This document shows positions 35,774 through 45,010 of a DNA stretch of 64,000 nt, one piece after another. Every line of letters begins with the position of its first letter. Within the stretch, counting starts at the first letter, position 1. The translations under genes were made by a program, and so were the position numbers. The stretch spans positions 124,001 to 188,000 of the forward strand of contig NZ_VFVR01000005.1 of NCBI RefSeq assembly GCF_006442205.1, written 5' to 3'. The stretch comes from Mesorhizobium sp. B2-3-12 (GTDB lineage Bacteria; Pseudomonadota; Alphaproteobacteria; Rhizobiales; Rhizobiaceae). Under the pieces are notes generated by a model. It was given only the letters and a program-made list of their open reading frames with translations. It was not told the DNA's origin and searched no databases.

Positions 35774-38704
35774 ATGATGCAGGGACCGCCGCGCGGCGCC
35801 AATTCAGCCCCCTCGCAACGCCCGCTTGCCGACACGCGCGCGCCCGATGAAGGCGACGGCGTCGACACCTCGCCCGCAGTATCGGACAGCATCGCCAAGA
35901 CGACCTGCTACATGTGTGCCTGCCGCTGCGGCATCGACGTGCACATCAAGGACGGCAAGGTCCGCTACATCAACGGCAACAAGGACCACCCGGTCAATCG
36001 CGGCGTGATCTGCGGCAAGGGCAGCTCCGGCATCATGCAGCACTACAGCCCGGCCAGGCTGAAGAAGCCATTGCTGCGCACCGGTCCGCGCGGCTCGGGC
36101 GAATTCCGCGAGATCGAGTGGGAGGAAGCCTTCGCGATCGCCACCGGACGGCTGTCGCATATCCGCCGGACCGACCCCAAGAAGCTCACCTTCTTTACCG
36201 GCCGCGACCAGTCACAATCCTTGACAGGCTGGTGGGCAAGCCAGTTCGGCACGCCGAACTTCGCCGCCCATGGCGGCTTCTGTTCCGTCAACATGGCGGC
36301 CGGGGGCCTTTACACGATCGGCGGCTCGTTCTGGGAGTTTGGCGAGCCCGATTGGGACAACACGAAATACTTCATGCTGTTCGGCGTCGCCGAGGATCAT
36401 GATTCCAACCCGATCAAGATCGGGCTGGGCAAGCTCAAGGCGCGCGGCGCCAAGGTGGTTTCGATCAATCCGTGCCGGACCGGCTACAATGCGATCGCCG
36501 ACGACTGGATCGGCATCCGGCCCGGTACGGATGGCCTGTTCGTGTTCGCGCTCATCCACGAACTCTTGAAGGCCGGCCGCGTCGATCTCGATTATCTGCT
36601 TCGCTACACCAACGCGCATGTCCTGGTTGTCCAGGAGCCAGGCGCGGCCGATGATGGGCTTTTTCTGCGCGACGGCGACGGCAATCCGCTGGCATGGGAC
36701 CGCGTGGCGAAGACCACCGTCAACGCAGCCGATCCGGATGCGAAGCCCGCACTGACCGGCAGCTTCACGGTCGGCGGACGCAGCTGCGTTCCTGTCTTCC
36801 AGCTCATTGCGGACCGCTATCTCGACGAGAGCCATGCACCCGACGCGGTCGCCGAGCGTTGCGGCATTGCCGCCGATACGATCCGCCGGATCGCCGCCGA
36901 ACTTGCCCATGTCGCCTTCGAACAGACGATCGAACTGCCGGTGGCATGGACCGACTGGGCTGGGCGTCGGCACGGGACGATCAAGGGCCGACCGGTTTCG
37001 ATGCATGCCATGCGCGGCATCTCCGCCCATTCCAACGGCTTTCATACCTGCCGCGCCATCCACCTGCTGCAGGTGCTCCTCGGAACCGTGGACGTGCCTG
37101 GCGGCTTCCGCTTCAAGCCGCCCTACCCCAGATCCGCCCCGCCGGGCCCGAAACCCTGCGGCAAGGACGTGAGGCCAATGACGCCGCTCGACGGCATGCC
37201 GCTCGGCTTTGTCTGCGGACCCGACGATCTGCTGGTCGACGACGCGGGCACGCCGCTGCGCATCGACAAGGCCTATTCCTGGGATTCGCCGCTTGCGGCG
37301 CATGGCCTGATGCACACCGTCATCCGCAACGCCTGGGCCGGCGACCCGTACCCTATCGACACGCTGATGATGTACATGTCGAACATGGCCTGGAATTCCT
37401 CGATGAATACGATCGAGACCATGGCCATGCTTACCGACCATGATGAAGCGGGCAATTACAGGATCCCCTTCATCATCTATTCCGACGCCTATTATTCCGA
37501 GACCGTGCCGTTCGCGGACCTCGTCCTGCCCGACACCACCTATCTCGAGCGTCATGACTGCATCAGCCTGCTCGACCGGCCGATCAGCCATGCCGACGGG
37601 CCGGGCGACGCCATCCGCCATCCGGTGGTCGAGCCCGACCGCGACGTCAGGCCGTTCCAGTCGGTGCTGATCGAACTCGGCGCGCGGCTTGGCTTGCCCG
37701 GCTTCGTCGAGGACGACGGCTCGGCGAAGTATCGCGACTATGCCGACTACATCGTCAATCATGAACGCACGCCCGGCATCGGCCCGCTCGCCGGCTGGCG
37801 CGGCAAGGATGAAACCTCGATCGGCAAGGGCGACGTCAACCCCAACCAGCTGCAACGCTACATCGACAATGGCGGTTTCTGGCACCACGACTTCACCGAC
37901 GACCAGCGCTACTACAAGATGGCCAACCGTTCCTATCTCGACTTCGCCGTTCAACTGGGCTTCATCCCCAAGGCCGAGCCGATCGTCTTCCAGCTCTATT
38001 CCGAACCCATGCAGCGCTTTCGCCTTGCCGCGCGCGGCCATGGCAAGGTGCAGGCTCCGGAGACCGAGCGGGGCCGCATCGAGACCTACATGGATCCGCT
38101 GCCGTTCTGGTACATGCCCTTCGAGGAAGCGTCCGTCGACCTGGAAAGGTACCCGCTGCACGCGCTGACGCAGCGGCCGATGCACATGTACCATTCCTGG
38201 GGTTCGCAAAATGCGTGGTTGCGGCAGATCACCAGCCAGAACCGGCTGTTCGTGCATCACCGGACCGCGGCCGGACTTGGCCTTGTCGATGACGACTGGG
38301 TGTGGATCGAGAGCATCAACGGCAAGGTGAAGGGGCAGATCAAGCTGGTCGACGGGGTGAACGAAAGCACGGTCTGGACCTGGAACGCGATCGGCAAAAG
38401 GCGCGGCAGCTGGGGGCTGAAGGACGATGCCGCCGAGAGCAATCGCGGCTTCCTGCTCAACCACATCATCGGCGACCAGACTACCGCCGATGCCGGCGGC
38501 AAACGTTATTCGAATTCCGATCCGGTCACGGGACAGGCGGCGTGGTTCGATCTGCGCGTGCGCGTCGTCAAATGCGCGGCGGAAGAGGCCGGCTTCACCG
38601 AACCGCAATTCGAGCGTTTCCAGCAGCCGCCGCATTTCGAACCGTCACCCGACAAGCTGACTTTCGGCGCCGAATTTCGCCGGGCAAGAGAGGCCGCGGA
38701 ATGA
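35774..38704 (+). CDS. soeA: Molybdopterin oxidoreductase, probable sulfite dehydrogenase catalytic subunit SoeA
   Basis: 976-residue DMSO-reductase family enzyme with Mo-bis-MGD and an N-terminal [4Fe-4S] cluster: C45, C48, C52 and C80 in CYMCACRCGIDVHIKDG and GVICGKG. Conserved later parts are FFTGRDQSQSLTGWW, AEDHDSNPIKIGLGKLKARGAK and the C-terminal MHMYHSWGSQNAWLRQI. Together with a four-cluster ferredoxin and a DmsC-like anchor it forms SoeABC or a close relative such as thiosulfate or polysulfide reductase. No Tat signal is seen, which fits the cytoplasm-facing SoeA. Neighbouring TauE favours sulfite. The ATG at 35774 (or 35777) follows a short GGGA. Confidence 0.82.
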   Translation: MMQGPPRGANSAPSQRPLADTRAPDEGDGVDTSPAVSDSIAKTTCYMCACRCGIDVHIKDGKVRYINGNKDHPVNRGVICGKGSSGIMQHYSPARLKKPLLRTGPRGSGEFREIEWEEAFAIATGRLSHIRRTDPKKLTFFTGRDQSQSLTGWWASQFGTPNFAAHGGFCSVNMAAGGLYTIGGSFWEFGEPDWDNTKYFMLFGVAEDHDSNPIKIGLGKLKARGAKVVSINPCRTGYNAIADDWIGIRPGTDGLFVFALIHELLKAGRVDLDYLLRYTNAHVLVVQEPGAADDGLFLRDGDGNPLAWDRVAKTTVNAADPDAKPALTGSFTVGGRSCVPVFQLIADRYLDESHAPDAVAERCGIAADTIRRIAAELAHVAFEQTIELPVAWTDWAGRRHGTIKGRPVSMHAMRGISAHSNGFHTCRAIHLLQVLLGTVDVPGGFRFKPPYPRSAPPGPKPCGKDVRPMTPLDGMPLGFVCGPDDLLVDDAGTPLRIDKAYSWDSPLAAHGLMHTVIRNAWAGDPYPIDTLMMYMSNMAWNSSMNTIETMAMLTDHDEAGNYRIPFIIYSDAYYSETVPFADLVLPDTTYLERHDCISLLDRPISHADGPGDAIRHPVVEPDRDVRPFQSVLIELGARLGLPGFVEDDGSAKYRDYADYIVNHERTPGIGPLAGWRGKDETSIGKGDVNPNQLQRYIDNGGFWHHDFTDDQRYYKMANRSYLDFAVQLGFIPKAEPIVFQLYSEPMQRFRLAARGHGKVQAPETERGRIETYMDPLPFWYMPFEEASVDLERYPLHALTQRPMHMYHSWGSQNAWLRQITSQNRLFVHHRTAAGLGLVDDDWVWIESINGKVKGQIKLVDGVNESTVWTWNAIGKRRGSWGLKDDAAESNRGFLLNHIIGDQTTADAGGKRYSNSDPVTGQAAWFDLRVRVVKCAAEEAGFTEPQFERFQQPPHFEPSPDKLTFGAEFRRAREAAE

Positions 38705-39435
38705 CCTGCTTGCCCTCTCATACGGACAAAAAGCTCGGCCTCGTCATCGACCTCGACACCTGCGTCGGCTGCCAGGCCTGCGTCACCGCCTGCAAGGAAT
38801 GGAACACCGGCGGCCACATGGCGCCGCTGACCGACATCGACCCTTATGGCGGCCATGTCGACGGGGTCTGGTTCAACCGCGTGCACAGTTACGAGCACAT
38901 CACCGAGATGGGTGGACGCACGGTGAATTTTCCGCGCTCCTGCCTGCATTGCGAGACGCCGGCCTGCGTCACCGTCTGCCCGACGGGCGCCTCCTACAAA
39001 CGCGCCTCCGACGGTATCGTGCTGATCGACGAGGACAAGTGCATCGGCTGCAAATTGTGCAGCTGGGCCTGCCCTTACGGCGCGCGCGAGTTCGACACGG
39101 ATGTCGGCGTGATGAAGAAATGCACGCTCTGCGTCGACCGCATCTATAATGATAATCTGGCCGAGGAAGACCGCGTGCCGGCTTGCGTCGCCGCTTGTCC
39201 GACCAGTGCCAGGCATTTCGGCGATCTCGGCGATCCCGCATCGGCTGTGTCGCAATTGGTGGCGGAGCGCGGCGGTATCGATTTGATGCCGGAGATGGGC
39301 TACAAGCCGACAAACAAATACCTGCCGCCGCGCGCCCACACGCAACGCGCCCCATCCGTGCCCGCCAAAGCGCTGGAGTCGGTACGGGCCGAGGGCGGCT
39401 TCCTCGGTTGGGTCGACCGCATGCTTTCAAGCTGA
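38701..39435 (+). CDS. soeB: Four-cluster [4Fe-4S] electron-transfer subunit (SoeB-like)
   Basis: 244-residue ferredoxin-type subunit. The cysteine groups are CVGCQACVTACKEW, CLHCETPACVTVCPTGA, CIGCKLCSWACPYGA and CTLC..CVAACPTSA, giving sixteen ligands for four clusters, as in DmsB and SoeB. It passes electrons between the molybdenum subunit and the membrane anchor. The ATG overlaps the soeA stop codon by four bases (ATGA), so translation is coupled. No defects are seen. Confidence 0.88.
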   Translation: MTCLPSHTDKKLGLVIDLDTCVGCQACVTACKEWNTGGHMAPLTDIDPYGGHVDGVWFNRVHSYEHITEMGGRTVNFPRSCLHCETPACVTVCPTGASYKRASDGIVLIDEDKCIGCKLCSWACPYGAREFDTDVGVMKKCTLCVDRIYNDNLAEEDRVPACVAACPTSARHFGDLGDPASAVSQLVAERGGIDLMPEMGYKPTNKYLPPRAHTQRAPSVPAKALESVRAEGGFLGWVDRMLSS

Positions 39436-39441
39436 CCATCC

Positions 39442-40377
39442 ATGCATCCAGCTTTTTCGGTCGTCTTCTTCACCACCGCCACGGGTGCCGGCTATGGGTT
39501 GCTCGCGCTGCTCGGCGTGCTCGGCCCGCTCGGTTTCGTCGCGCCCGATCTCTGGCTGGGCTTTGTCGGCATGGGGCTGGCGCTCGGCCTGATCGCGGCC
39601 GGCCTGCTGTCCTCGACCGGGCATCTCGGCAGGCCTGAACGTGCCTGGCGGGCGTTCTCGCAATGGCGCAGTTCATGGCTGTCGCGCGAAGGCCTCGCCT
39701 CGGTCGCCACCTTCATTCCCGCGGGTCTCTTCGGCATGGGCTGGATCTTGCTTGGCCGCCTCGATGGCTGGGTGGCGGCCGCGGGCGTTCTGGCCACCGT
39801 CGGTGCCATCGTCACTGTCTGCATGACCGGCATGATCTATGCCTCGCTGAAGCCCATCGCCCAATGGCACAGCCCTTACACCTTGCCCGGCTATCTCATC
39901 TTCTCGGCGATGAGCGGCTGCGTGCTTGTGAATGCCCTGCTGCAAGGGTTTGCGCTCGGCTCGACTGTCCTGCTCGCAGCTTCGGGACTGCTCACCTTGC
40001 TCGGCTGGGGCTGGAAGCTGACGACATGGCGCCACAATGACCAGCTTGAAATCGCGACCAATGCAAACACGGCGACGGGGCTCGCCGGCGGCACGGTGCG
40101 ATCGCTGGAATGGCCGCATACCGAGGAAAACTACCTGCTCAAGGAAATGGGTTTTCGCATCGCGCGCAAGCACGGCGCGAAGCTGCGCCGGATCACGCAG
40201 GCGCTGGCGTTCGGCTTGCCGATCCTGTTGCTGATTGCTGCCTGTGCCTTGCCGTGGCCGTTTGCGGCGGTGTTGTCGGCGTTCGCCGCGATCGCCCAGT
40301 TCGCCGGCATGCTGGTCGAGCGCTGGCTGTTCTTCGCCGAGGCGAAGCACACGGTCATGCTGTATTACGGGCGGTAG
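39442..40377 (+). CDS. soeC: DmsC-like membrane anchor subunit (SoeC-like)
   Basis: 311-residue polytopic membrane protein of the DmsC family with about eight hydrophobic helices (AFSVVFFTTATGAGYGLLAL at the N-terminus; MAAVGVL-like stretches through residue 200). It is expected to hold the Soe complex on the inner face of the membrane and exchange electrons with quinone. STGHLGRPERAWRAFSQWRSSWLSREG is a conserved cytoplasmic loop. It begins six bases after soeB and ends four bases before the convergent pdeM. Confidence 0.85.
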   Translation: MHPAFSVVFFTTATGAGYGLLALLGVLGPLGFVAPDLWLGFVGMGLALGLIAAGLLSSTGHLGRPERAWRAFSQWRSSWLSREGLASVATFIPAGLFGMGWILLGRLDGWVAAAGVLATVGAIVTVCMTGMIYASLKPIAQWHSPYTLPGYLIFSAMSGCVLVNALLQGFALGSTVLLAASGLLTLLGWGWKLTTWRHNDQLEIATNANTATGLAGGTVRSLEWPHTEENYLLKEMGFRIARKHGAKLRRITQALAFGLPILLLIAACALPWPFAAVLSAFAAIAQFAGMLVERWLFFAEAKHTVMLYYGR

Positions 40378-40380
40378 AAC

Positions 40381-41097
40381 TCAGCCCGGGCGCAGCATCG
40401 AACCGGAGATGGCAAAGGTGCGCTGGTTGCCCAGCATGTAGGCCATCAGCGTTTCCAGCCGGAACAAGCCGGCATAGGCGCGATCGAGCACGTTGAGCGA
40501 GCCGGTATAGGCACCGAAGGCCGGCATGATCATGCGGCCGCCATCGCCGGCAAAGCAGCGCCTGCGCACCGAACGGCCTTGCTGCACGATGCGGGCGCAA
40601 GGATGCAGGTGGCCTGATATTTCGCCCTCGACGCGCACCTTCGATGGCTCGTGCCGGAACAGCAGCGAGCCTATGGCCAGTTCCCGCACGGTCTCGCCGG
40701 GCAGGTCCGCCGGCGCTTCAGGATCGTGATTGCCGGCGACCCAGAACCAGTCACGGCCCGCCATCAGCGCTTCCAGCCGTTCGCGGAAGCTCGAATGCAT
40801 GCGCCCGGCGCCGCCGCCATCATGGAAGGAGTCGCCCAGGCTGATGACGACCGATGGCTGGTAGTCCGCGATGACAGCCTGCAGCCTGAGCAGGGTCGCG
40901 CCGGTATCGTAGGGTGGGATCAGCGTGCCACGCCTTGCCAGCGACGAACCCTTCTCCAGATGCAGATCGGAAACCGCCAGCAGCCTGAACTCGGGAAAAT
41001 AGAGCACGCCGCGCGGATCGCAGACCGCGCGCTCGCCCGCGATGCCGACAAGGTCGGCCTCGGCGATCAGCGATGCGCGCGCCAGCGAAAAATTCAT
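40381..41097 (-). CDS. pdeM: Ligase-associated DNA-damage-response endonuclease PdeM
   Basis: 238-residue calcineurin-like phosphoesterase. Metal motifs are AVSDLHLEKG (about 42-51), SLGDSFHDGG (about 86-95), WVAGNHDPE (about 118-126) and ISGHLHP (about 158-164). The family accompanies an ATP-dependent DNA ligase, an Lhr-like helicase and an exonuclease in a repair gene set. Here the ATG overlaps the helicase stop by four bases, showing coupling, but neither ligase nor exonuclease is adjacent. Confidence 0.88.
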   Translation of the reverse strand: MNFSLARASLIAEADLVGIAGERAVCDPRGVLYFPEFRLLAVSDLHLEKGSSLARRGTLIPPYDTGATLLRLQAVIADYQPSVVISLGDSFHDGGGAGRMHSSFRERLEALMAGRDWFWVAGNHDPEAPADLPGETVRELAIGSLLFRHEPSKVRVEGEISGHLHPCARIVQQGRSVRRRCFAGDGGRMIMPAFGAYTGSLNVLDRAYAGLFRLETLMAYMLGNQRTFAISGSMLRPG

Positions 41098-43628
41098 TCG
41101 TCGACCATCCCAGGCCCCATGGCCTCTTCGACCAGCGTCGCCGCATCCATCAGCAGCGTTTCATCGGCCTCGCCGTTCACCGGCATCTTGCCGATCTCGA
41201 GCATGATCGGCACGGCCAGCGGCGATATCTGTTCGAGCGCCTTATGCATGATTCGACCCTGGATGCGCGAGAGCATGTCGGCAAGTCTGCTGACATCGAG
41301 CAGGCCGGTCGCCGCGTCGGCACGCGTCGCCTGAAGCAGGATGTGGTCCGGCTCATGGCTGCGCAGCACATCGTAGATCAGGTCGGTCGACACCGTGAGC
41401 TGGCGGCCACTCTTCTCCTGGCCGGGGTGGCGTTTTTCGATCAGGCCCGAGATCAGCGCGCAATTGCGGAAGGTGCGCTTGAGAAGCCAGCTATCGGCCA
41501 GCCAGGCTTCGAGATCGTCGCCCAGCATGTCCTGGTCGAACAGCGCGCCGAGTGAAGGTTTCCTGGCTTTGAACATGGCGCCCATGTCACCCAGCGACCA
41601 TATGGCGAGCGCATAGTCGGTGGCGACGAAGCCAAGCGGCCTGGCGCCCGCCCTGTCGAGGCGACGGGTGAGCAGCATGCCGAGCGTCTGGTGCGCCAGC
41701 CTGCCCTCGAAGGGATAGGCGACCAGATAATGGCGGTTGCCGCGCGGAAAGGTCTCGATCAGCAAATCGTCGCGCTTCGGCAGCATCGATTTGTCGGCCT
41801 GATACCGCAGCCAGTCCGCCACTTGCTCCGGCAGCTTCTTCCAACGCCGCGGATCGTCCAGCATGATGCGGACCTGCTCGGCCAGATAGGTCGAGAGCGG
41901 AAACTTGCCGCCGCCATAATAGGGCACCTTGGCGTCGCTGCCGGGCGCGTTCGAGACGAAGCATTCATTCTCGCGGATGCCTTCGAAGCGCAGCACCTTG
42001 CCGGCGAACATGAAGGTGTCGCCATGCGTCAAGGTTTCGAGGAACGCCTCCTCGATCTTGCCGAGCACGCGGCCGCCATGCGACGCCGCGCCTTTGCTGC
42101 CGGCCTTGACGTAGCGCACGTTGAGCGCCGGCACCTCGATGATGGTGCCGACATTCAACCTGTATTGCTGGGCGACGCGCGGATTGGATACCCGCCACAG
42201 TCCGTCCTTGTTCAGGCGGATGCGGGCATAGCGCTCGTAATTCTTCAGTGCATAGCCGCCGGTGGCGACGAAATCGACGACACGGTCGAAGGTCGGCCGA
42301 TCAAGGCCGGCATAGGGCGCCGCCGTTCGCACTTCTTCATACAAGTCATCGGCGCGGAACGGTGCGCCGCAGGCGCAGCCGAGCACATGCTGCGCCAGCA
42401 CGTCGAGCCCCCCATTGACCAGCGGCGGCGTATCCTGCGCGCCAAGGTAATTGGCGTCGAGGGCTGCCCGGCATTCCAGCACCTCGAAACGATTGGCGGG
42501 GATCAGGATCGCCTTCGACGGCTCGTCCATGCGGTGATTGGCACGGCCGATGCGCTGCGCCAGCCGGCTGGCGCCCTTGGGCGCGCCGACATGCACGACC
42601 AGGTCGACATCGCCCCAGTCGATGCCGAGATCGAGCGTCGAGGTGGCGACGATGGCCCGCAGCGCGTTGTCGCCCATCGCCTTCTCGACACGCCGGCGCT
42701 GGGCGACGTCGAGCGAGCCATGATGGAGCGCGATCGGCAAGGTGTCCTCGTTGACCCGCCACAATTCCTGGAACAGCAGCTCCGCCTGGCTGCGTGTGTT
42801 GACGAACAGCAAGGTCGTCTTGTGGCGCTTGATCTCACGGTAGATTTCCGGCGTGGCGTAGCGCGCCGAGTGCCCCGCCCATGGTACGCGCTCCTCGGAA
42901 TCGAGGATCGAGATTTCGGGCTTCGCGCCACCCGTCACGGTGATCAATTCCGCCATATCACCGGGCGGGTTCTGGCTGACCAGCCAGCGCCGCAATTCGT
43001 CCGGCTCGGCCACCGTCGCCGACAGCCCGATCATCTGCAGGTCAGGGACGAAGCTGCGCAGCCGCGCCAGCCCTAGCGCCAGCAGATGGCCGCGCTTCGA
43101 CGTCACCAGCGAATGCAGTTCGTCGAGCACGACATAGCACAAATCCTCGAAGAAGCGCCTCGCATCGCCCGCCGCGATCAGCAGCGCCAGTTGCTCCGGT
43201 GTGGTGAGCAGGATGTCGGGTGGTGCAAGCTTCTGGCGCTGGCGCTTGTGTGAGGGCGTGTCGCCGGTGCGCGTCTCGATGGTGACCGGCAGACCGATCT
43301 CCTCGACCGGCTTGCCGAGATTGCGCTCGATATCGACGGCCAGCGCCTTCAGCGGCGAGATGTACAGCGTGTGGATGCCGCGCCGCGCCTGGCCTGGTTT
43401 TCGCCTCGGCCTGACGGCCAGTTCGGTCAGCGACGGCAGGAAGCCGGCCAGCGTCTTGCCGGCGCCGGTCGGCGCGATCAACAGGACCGATTGCCCGGCT
43501 TGCGCCTTCGCCAACAGTTCGATCTGATGCGCGCGCGGCGACCAGCCCTTCTCGCCGAACCATTTTACGAATGGCTCGGGCAAGGCGACGGCGGCATTCT
43601 GGTCGGCGAGGCGCGGCAGCTCGGTCAC
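41094..43628 (-). CDS. Ligase-associated Lhr-like DEXH helicase
   Basis: About 844 residues. The SF2 motifs are clear: Walker A APTGAGKT (52-59), LTTPEQLALLI, the DEXH box VVLDELHSL, GLSATV, and motifs IV-VI with LLFVNTRSQAEL, STLDLGIDWGDVDLVV and QRIGRANHRMDE. The long winged-helix C-terminal region is typical of Lhr proteins, which move 3'-5' on DNA and remodel forks or RNA-DNA hybrids. I choose the GTG at 43628: the ATG at 43727 would overlap the NlpC/P60 gene and add an atypical basic N-terminus. The ribosome site is weak either way. Confidence 0.87.
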   Translation of the reverse strand: MTELPRLADQNAAVALPEPFVKWFGEKGWSPRAHQIELLAKAQAGQSVLLIAPTGAGKTLAGFLPSLTELAVRPRRKPGQARRGIHTLYISPLKALAVDIERNLGKPVEEIGLPVTIETRTGDTPSHKRQRQKLAPPDILLTTPEQLALLIAAGDARRFFEDLCYVVLDELHSLVTSKRGHLLALGLARLRSFVPDLQMIGLSATVAEPDELRRWLVSQNPPGDMAELITVTGGAKPEISILDSEERVPWAGHSARYATPEIYREIKRHKTTLLFVNTRSQAELLFQELWRVNEDTLPIALHHGSLDVAQRRRVEKAMGDNALRAIVATSTLDLGIDWGDVDLVVHVGAPKGASRLAQRIGRANHRMDEPSKAILIPANRFEVLECRAALDANYLGAQDTPPLVNGGLDVLAQHVLGCACGAPFRADDLYEEVRTAAPYAGLDRPTFDRVVDFVATGGYALKNYERYARIRLNKDGLWRVSNPRVAQQYRLNVGTIIEVPALNVRYVKAGSKGAASHGGRVLGKIEEAFLETLTHGDTFMFAGKVLRFEGIRENECFVSNAPGSDAKVPYYGGGKFPLSTYLAEQVRIMLDDPRRWKKLPEQVADWLRYQADKSMLPKRDDLLIETFPRGNRHYLVAYPFEGRLAHQTLGMLLTRRLDRAGARPLGFVATDYALAIWSLGDMGAMFKARKPSLGALFDQDMLGDDLEAWLADSWLLKRTFRNCALISGLIEKRHPGQEKSGRQLTVSTDLIYDVLRSHEPDHILLQATRADAATGLLDVSRLADMLSRIQGRIMHKALEQISPLAVPIMLEIGKMPVNGEADETLLMDAATLVEEAMGPGMVDE

Positions 43629-43695
43629 CCGCCAGAGGTAGCGCGGCGACGCGCAATCGCCAAGCAGAATCGGAACAAAAGGGGATCGAAAAGCC

Positions 43696-44565
43696 TTACG
43701 GCCGCCGGAACCCTGTCGGGCCGCCATAGAGATAACCGATGCGGGCGACCGCTTCCTTCAGGCCTTCGCGCGAGACCAGCATGGTGTGGCCGTTGGCATG
43801 GATCATGGTTTCGGCGTCGGTCATGATGGCGACGTGACCTTTCCAGAACACGAGATCACCACGTTGCAACCCCGAAAAATCAGGGCCTGGCTCAAGCTGT
43901 TCGCCGATCGAAGCGGCCTGCATGTCGGAATCGCGCAGCACCTGCCGGCCGGCCATGCGCATGGCCAGTTGCACCAGGCCGGAGCAATCGATACCGAAGC
44001 CGGAAACGCCACCCCACAGATAGGGCGTGCCGAGAAACGTCTCGGCGACGGAGACATAGTCGCCGGCCATTTCGCCGACAGGGCGCAGATGGCCAGCGAT
44101 GATGGCCTCGCCGGAAGGCAGGACGGCATAGTGCGTGCCGCGCGTTTCGGCGGCACTCGTCACCGTTACGGTCGATCCCATCGACAGTTGCCCGGCGATC
44201 GGAAAGCGCAGGTCGGGACCGGGATAGAGGAACGTGCGCGGCACCGAGATGATATGGGTCGGCGCATGGTCGCGCGTGCCCAACATGGCTTCGGCGACGT
44301 AGCCGACATAGCCGTCGCGCTCGGCCTGGATCCAGGCCCAGCCTTCTCTATCCTCGAAAACCAGGACGTCGTCGCCGAGCAAGGCTTGCGTGTTGACGCC
44401 AGAATCCGTCTTCGGCGCCTTGCGGATATCGGCCATCGGGACCGAAATGCGCGCCGGCCGACCGGCGACGAAGCGGTCGGCGGCGACCTCTCCTTTCAAC
44501 CTGGCATCGGCGAGATCGGAGCGGAAAGCATGAAGGCGTGCGTCGTGAGCGGTCAAAATCGGCAA
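43696..44565 (-). CDS. NlpC/P60 peptidoglycan endopeptidase with SH3-like domains
   Basis: 289 residues. Two SH3-like parts (about 40-160, with VFEDREGWAWIQAERDGYVGYV) precede an NlpC/P60 cysteine peptidase domain. Its active site is C195 in GFGIDCSGLVQLAM, the His in WKGHVAIM and the polar residue in MIHANGH. Such enzymes cut the gamma-D-Glu to diaminopimelate bond in stem peptides. There is no signal peptide, as in cytosolic muropeptide-recycling members of the group, so the substrate may be a released peptide. It lies 22 bases after the MarR-type gene on the same strand. Confidence 0.87.
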   Translation of the reverse strand: MPILTAHDARLHAFRSDLADARLKGEVAADRFVAGRPARISVPMADIRKAPKTDSGVNTQALLGDDVLVFEDREGWAWIQAERDGYVGYVAEAMLGTRDHAPTHIISVPRTFLYPGPDLRFPIAGQLSMGSTVTVTSAAETRGTHYAVLPSGEAIIAGHLRPVGEMAGDYVSVAETFLGTPYLWGGVSGFGIDCSGLVQLAMRMAGRQVLRDSDMQAASIGEQLEPGPDFSGLQRGDLVFWKGHVAIMTDAETMIHANGHTMLVSREGLKEAVARIGYLYGGPTGFRRP

Positions 44566-44587
44566 CCCTGTTGAATGGGCACTACAG

Positions 44588-44938
44588 TCAGATCGGCAGT
44601 TCGTGGGCCTTGGCTATGATACCATCGCCGAAGCGCTCGACAAAGAGCGCGCCTTCGACGGTGCGCTTGATCAGGACATTGCGCTTGTCGAGTTCGTCGC
44701 GATGGCGCGACACCAGTTTGAGCGCGCCCATCGTGTCGAGCGCGCGCGTGATGACCGGCTTGGTGACGTTGAGGCGAGCGGCAAGCCCGCGCACCGTATG
44801 CGGTGGCGGATCAAGATAGATTGTGAACAGGATCGCCGTCTGGCGCATGGTCAGGTCGGGCGCGTCCTCGCGCACCTGCGACAGCATCACTTGCTGCCAC
44901 AGTCGCAAGGCCTGGCTCGGGCGCATCGCAATCGACAT
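44588..44938 (-). CDS. MarR-family regulator
   Basis: 116-residue winged-helix regulator. The core is LTMRQTAILFTIYLDPPPHTVRGLAARLNVTKPVITRALDTMGAL with the wing VSRHRDELDKRNVLIKRT. It is short for the family, with a compact N-terminal dimer helix (QALRLWQQVMLSQVRED). Between the M17 aminopeptidase (72 bases upstream) and the NlpC/P60 gene (22 bases downstream), it may regulate this small peptide-handling group. An internal ATG at residue 5 is an alternative start. Confidence 0.83.
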   Translation of the reverse strand: MSIAMRPSQALRLWQQVMLSQVREDAPDLTMRQTAILFTIYLDPPPHTVRGLAARLNVTKPVITRALDTMGALKLVSRHRDELDKRNVLIKRTVEGALFVERFGDGIIAKAHELPI

Positions 44939-45010
44939 CGCGCCAGCATGATGGCAAATTGTTTCGGTTCCGTTTCAGTTTCCGCGATTTGCCGGCTCTG
45001 CTCGCGGCCG

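Noticed and set aside
36212..38635. Minus-strand frame of 807 codons over soeA
   Set aside because: The sense strand carries all molybdoenzyme motifs; the antisense product has no family features.
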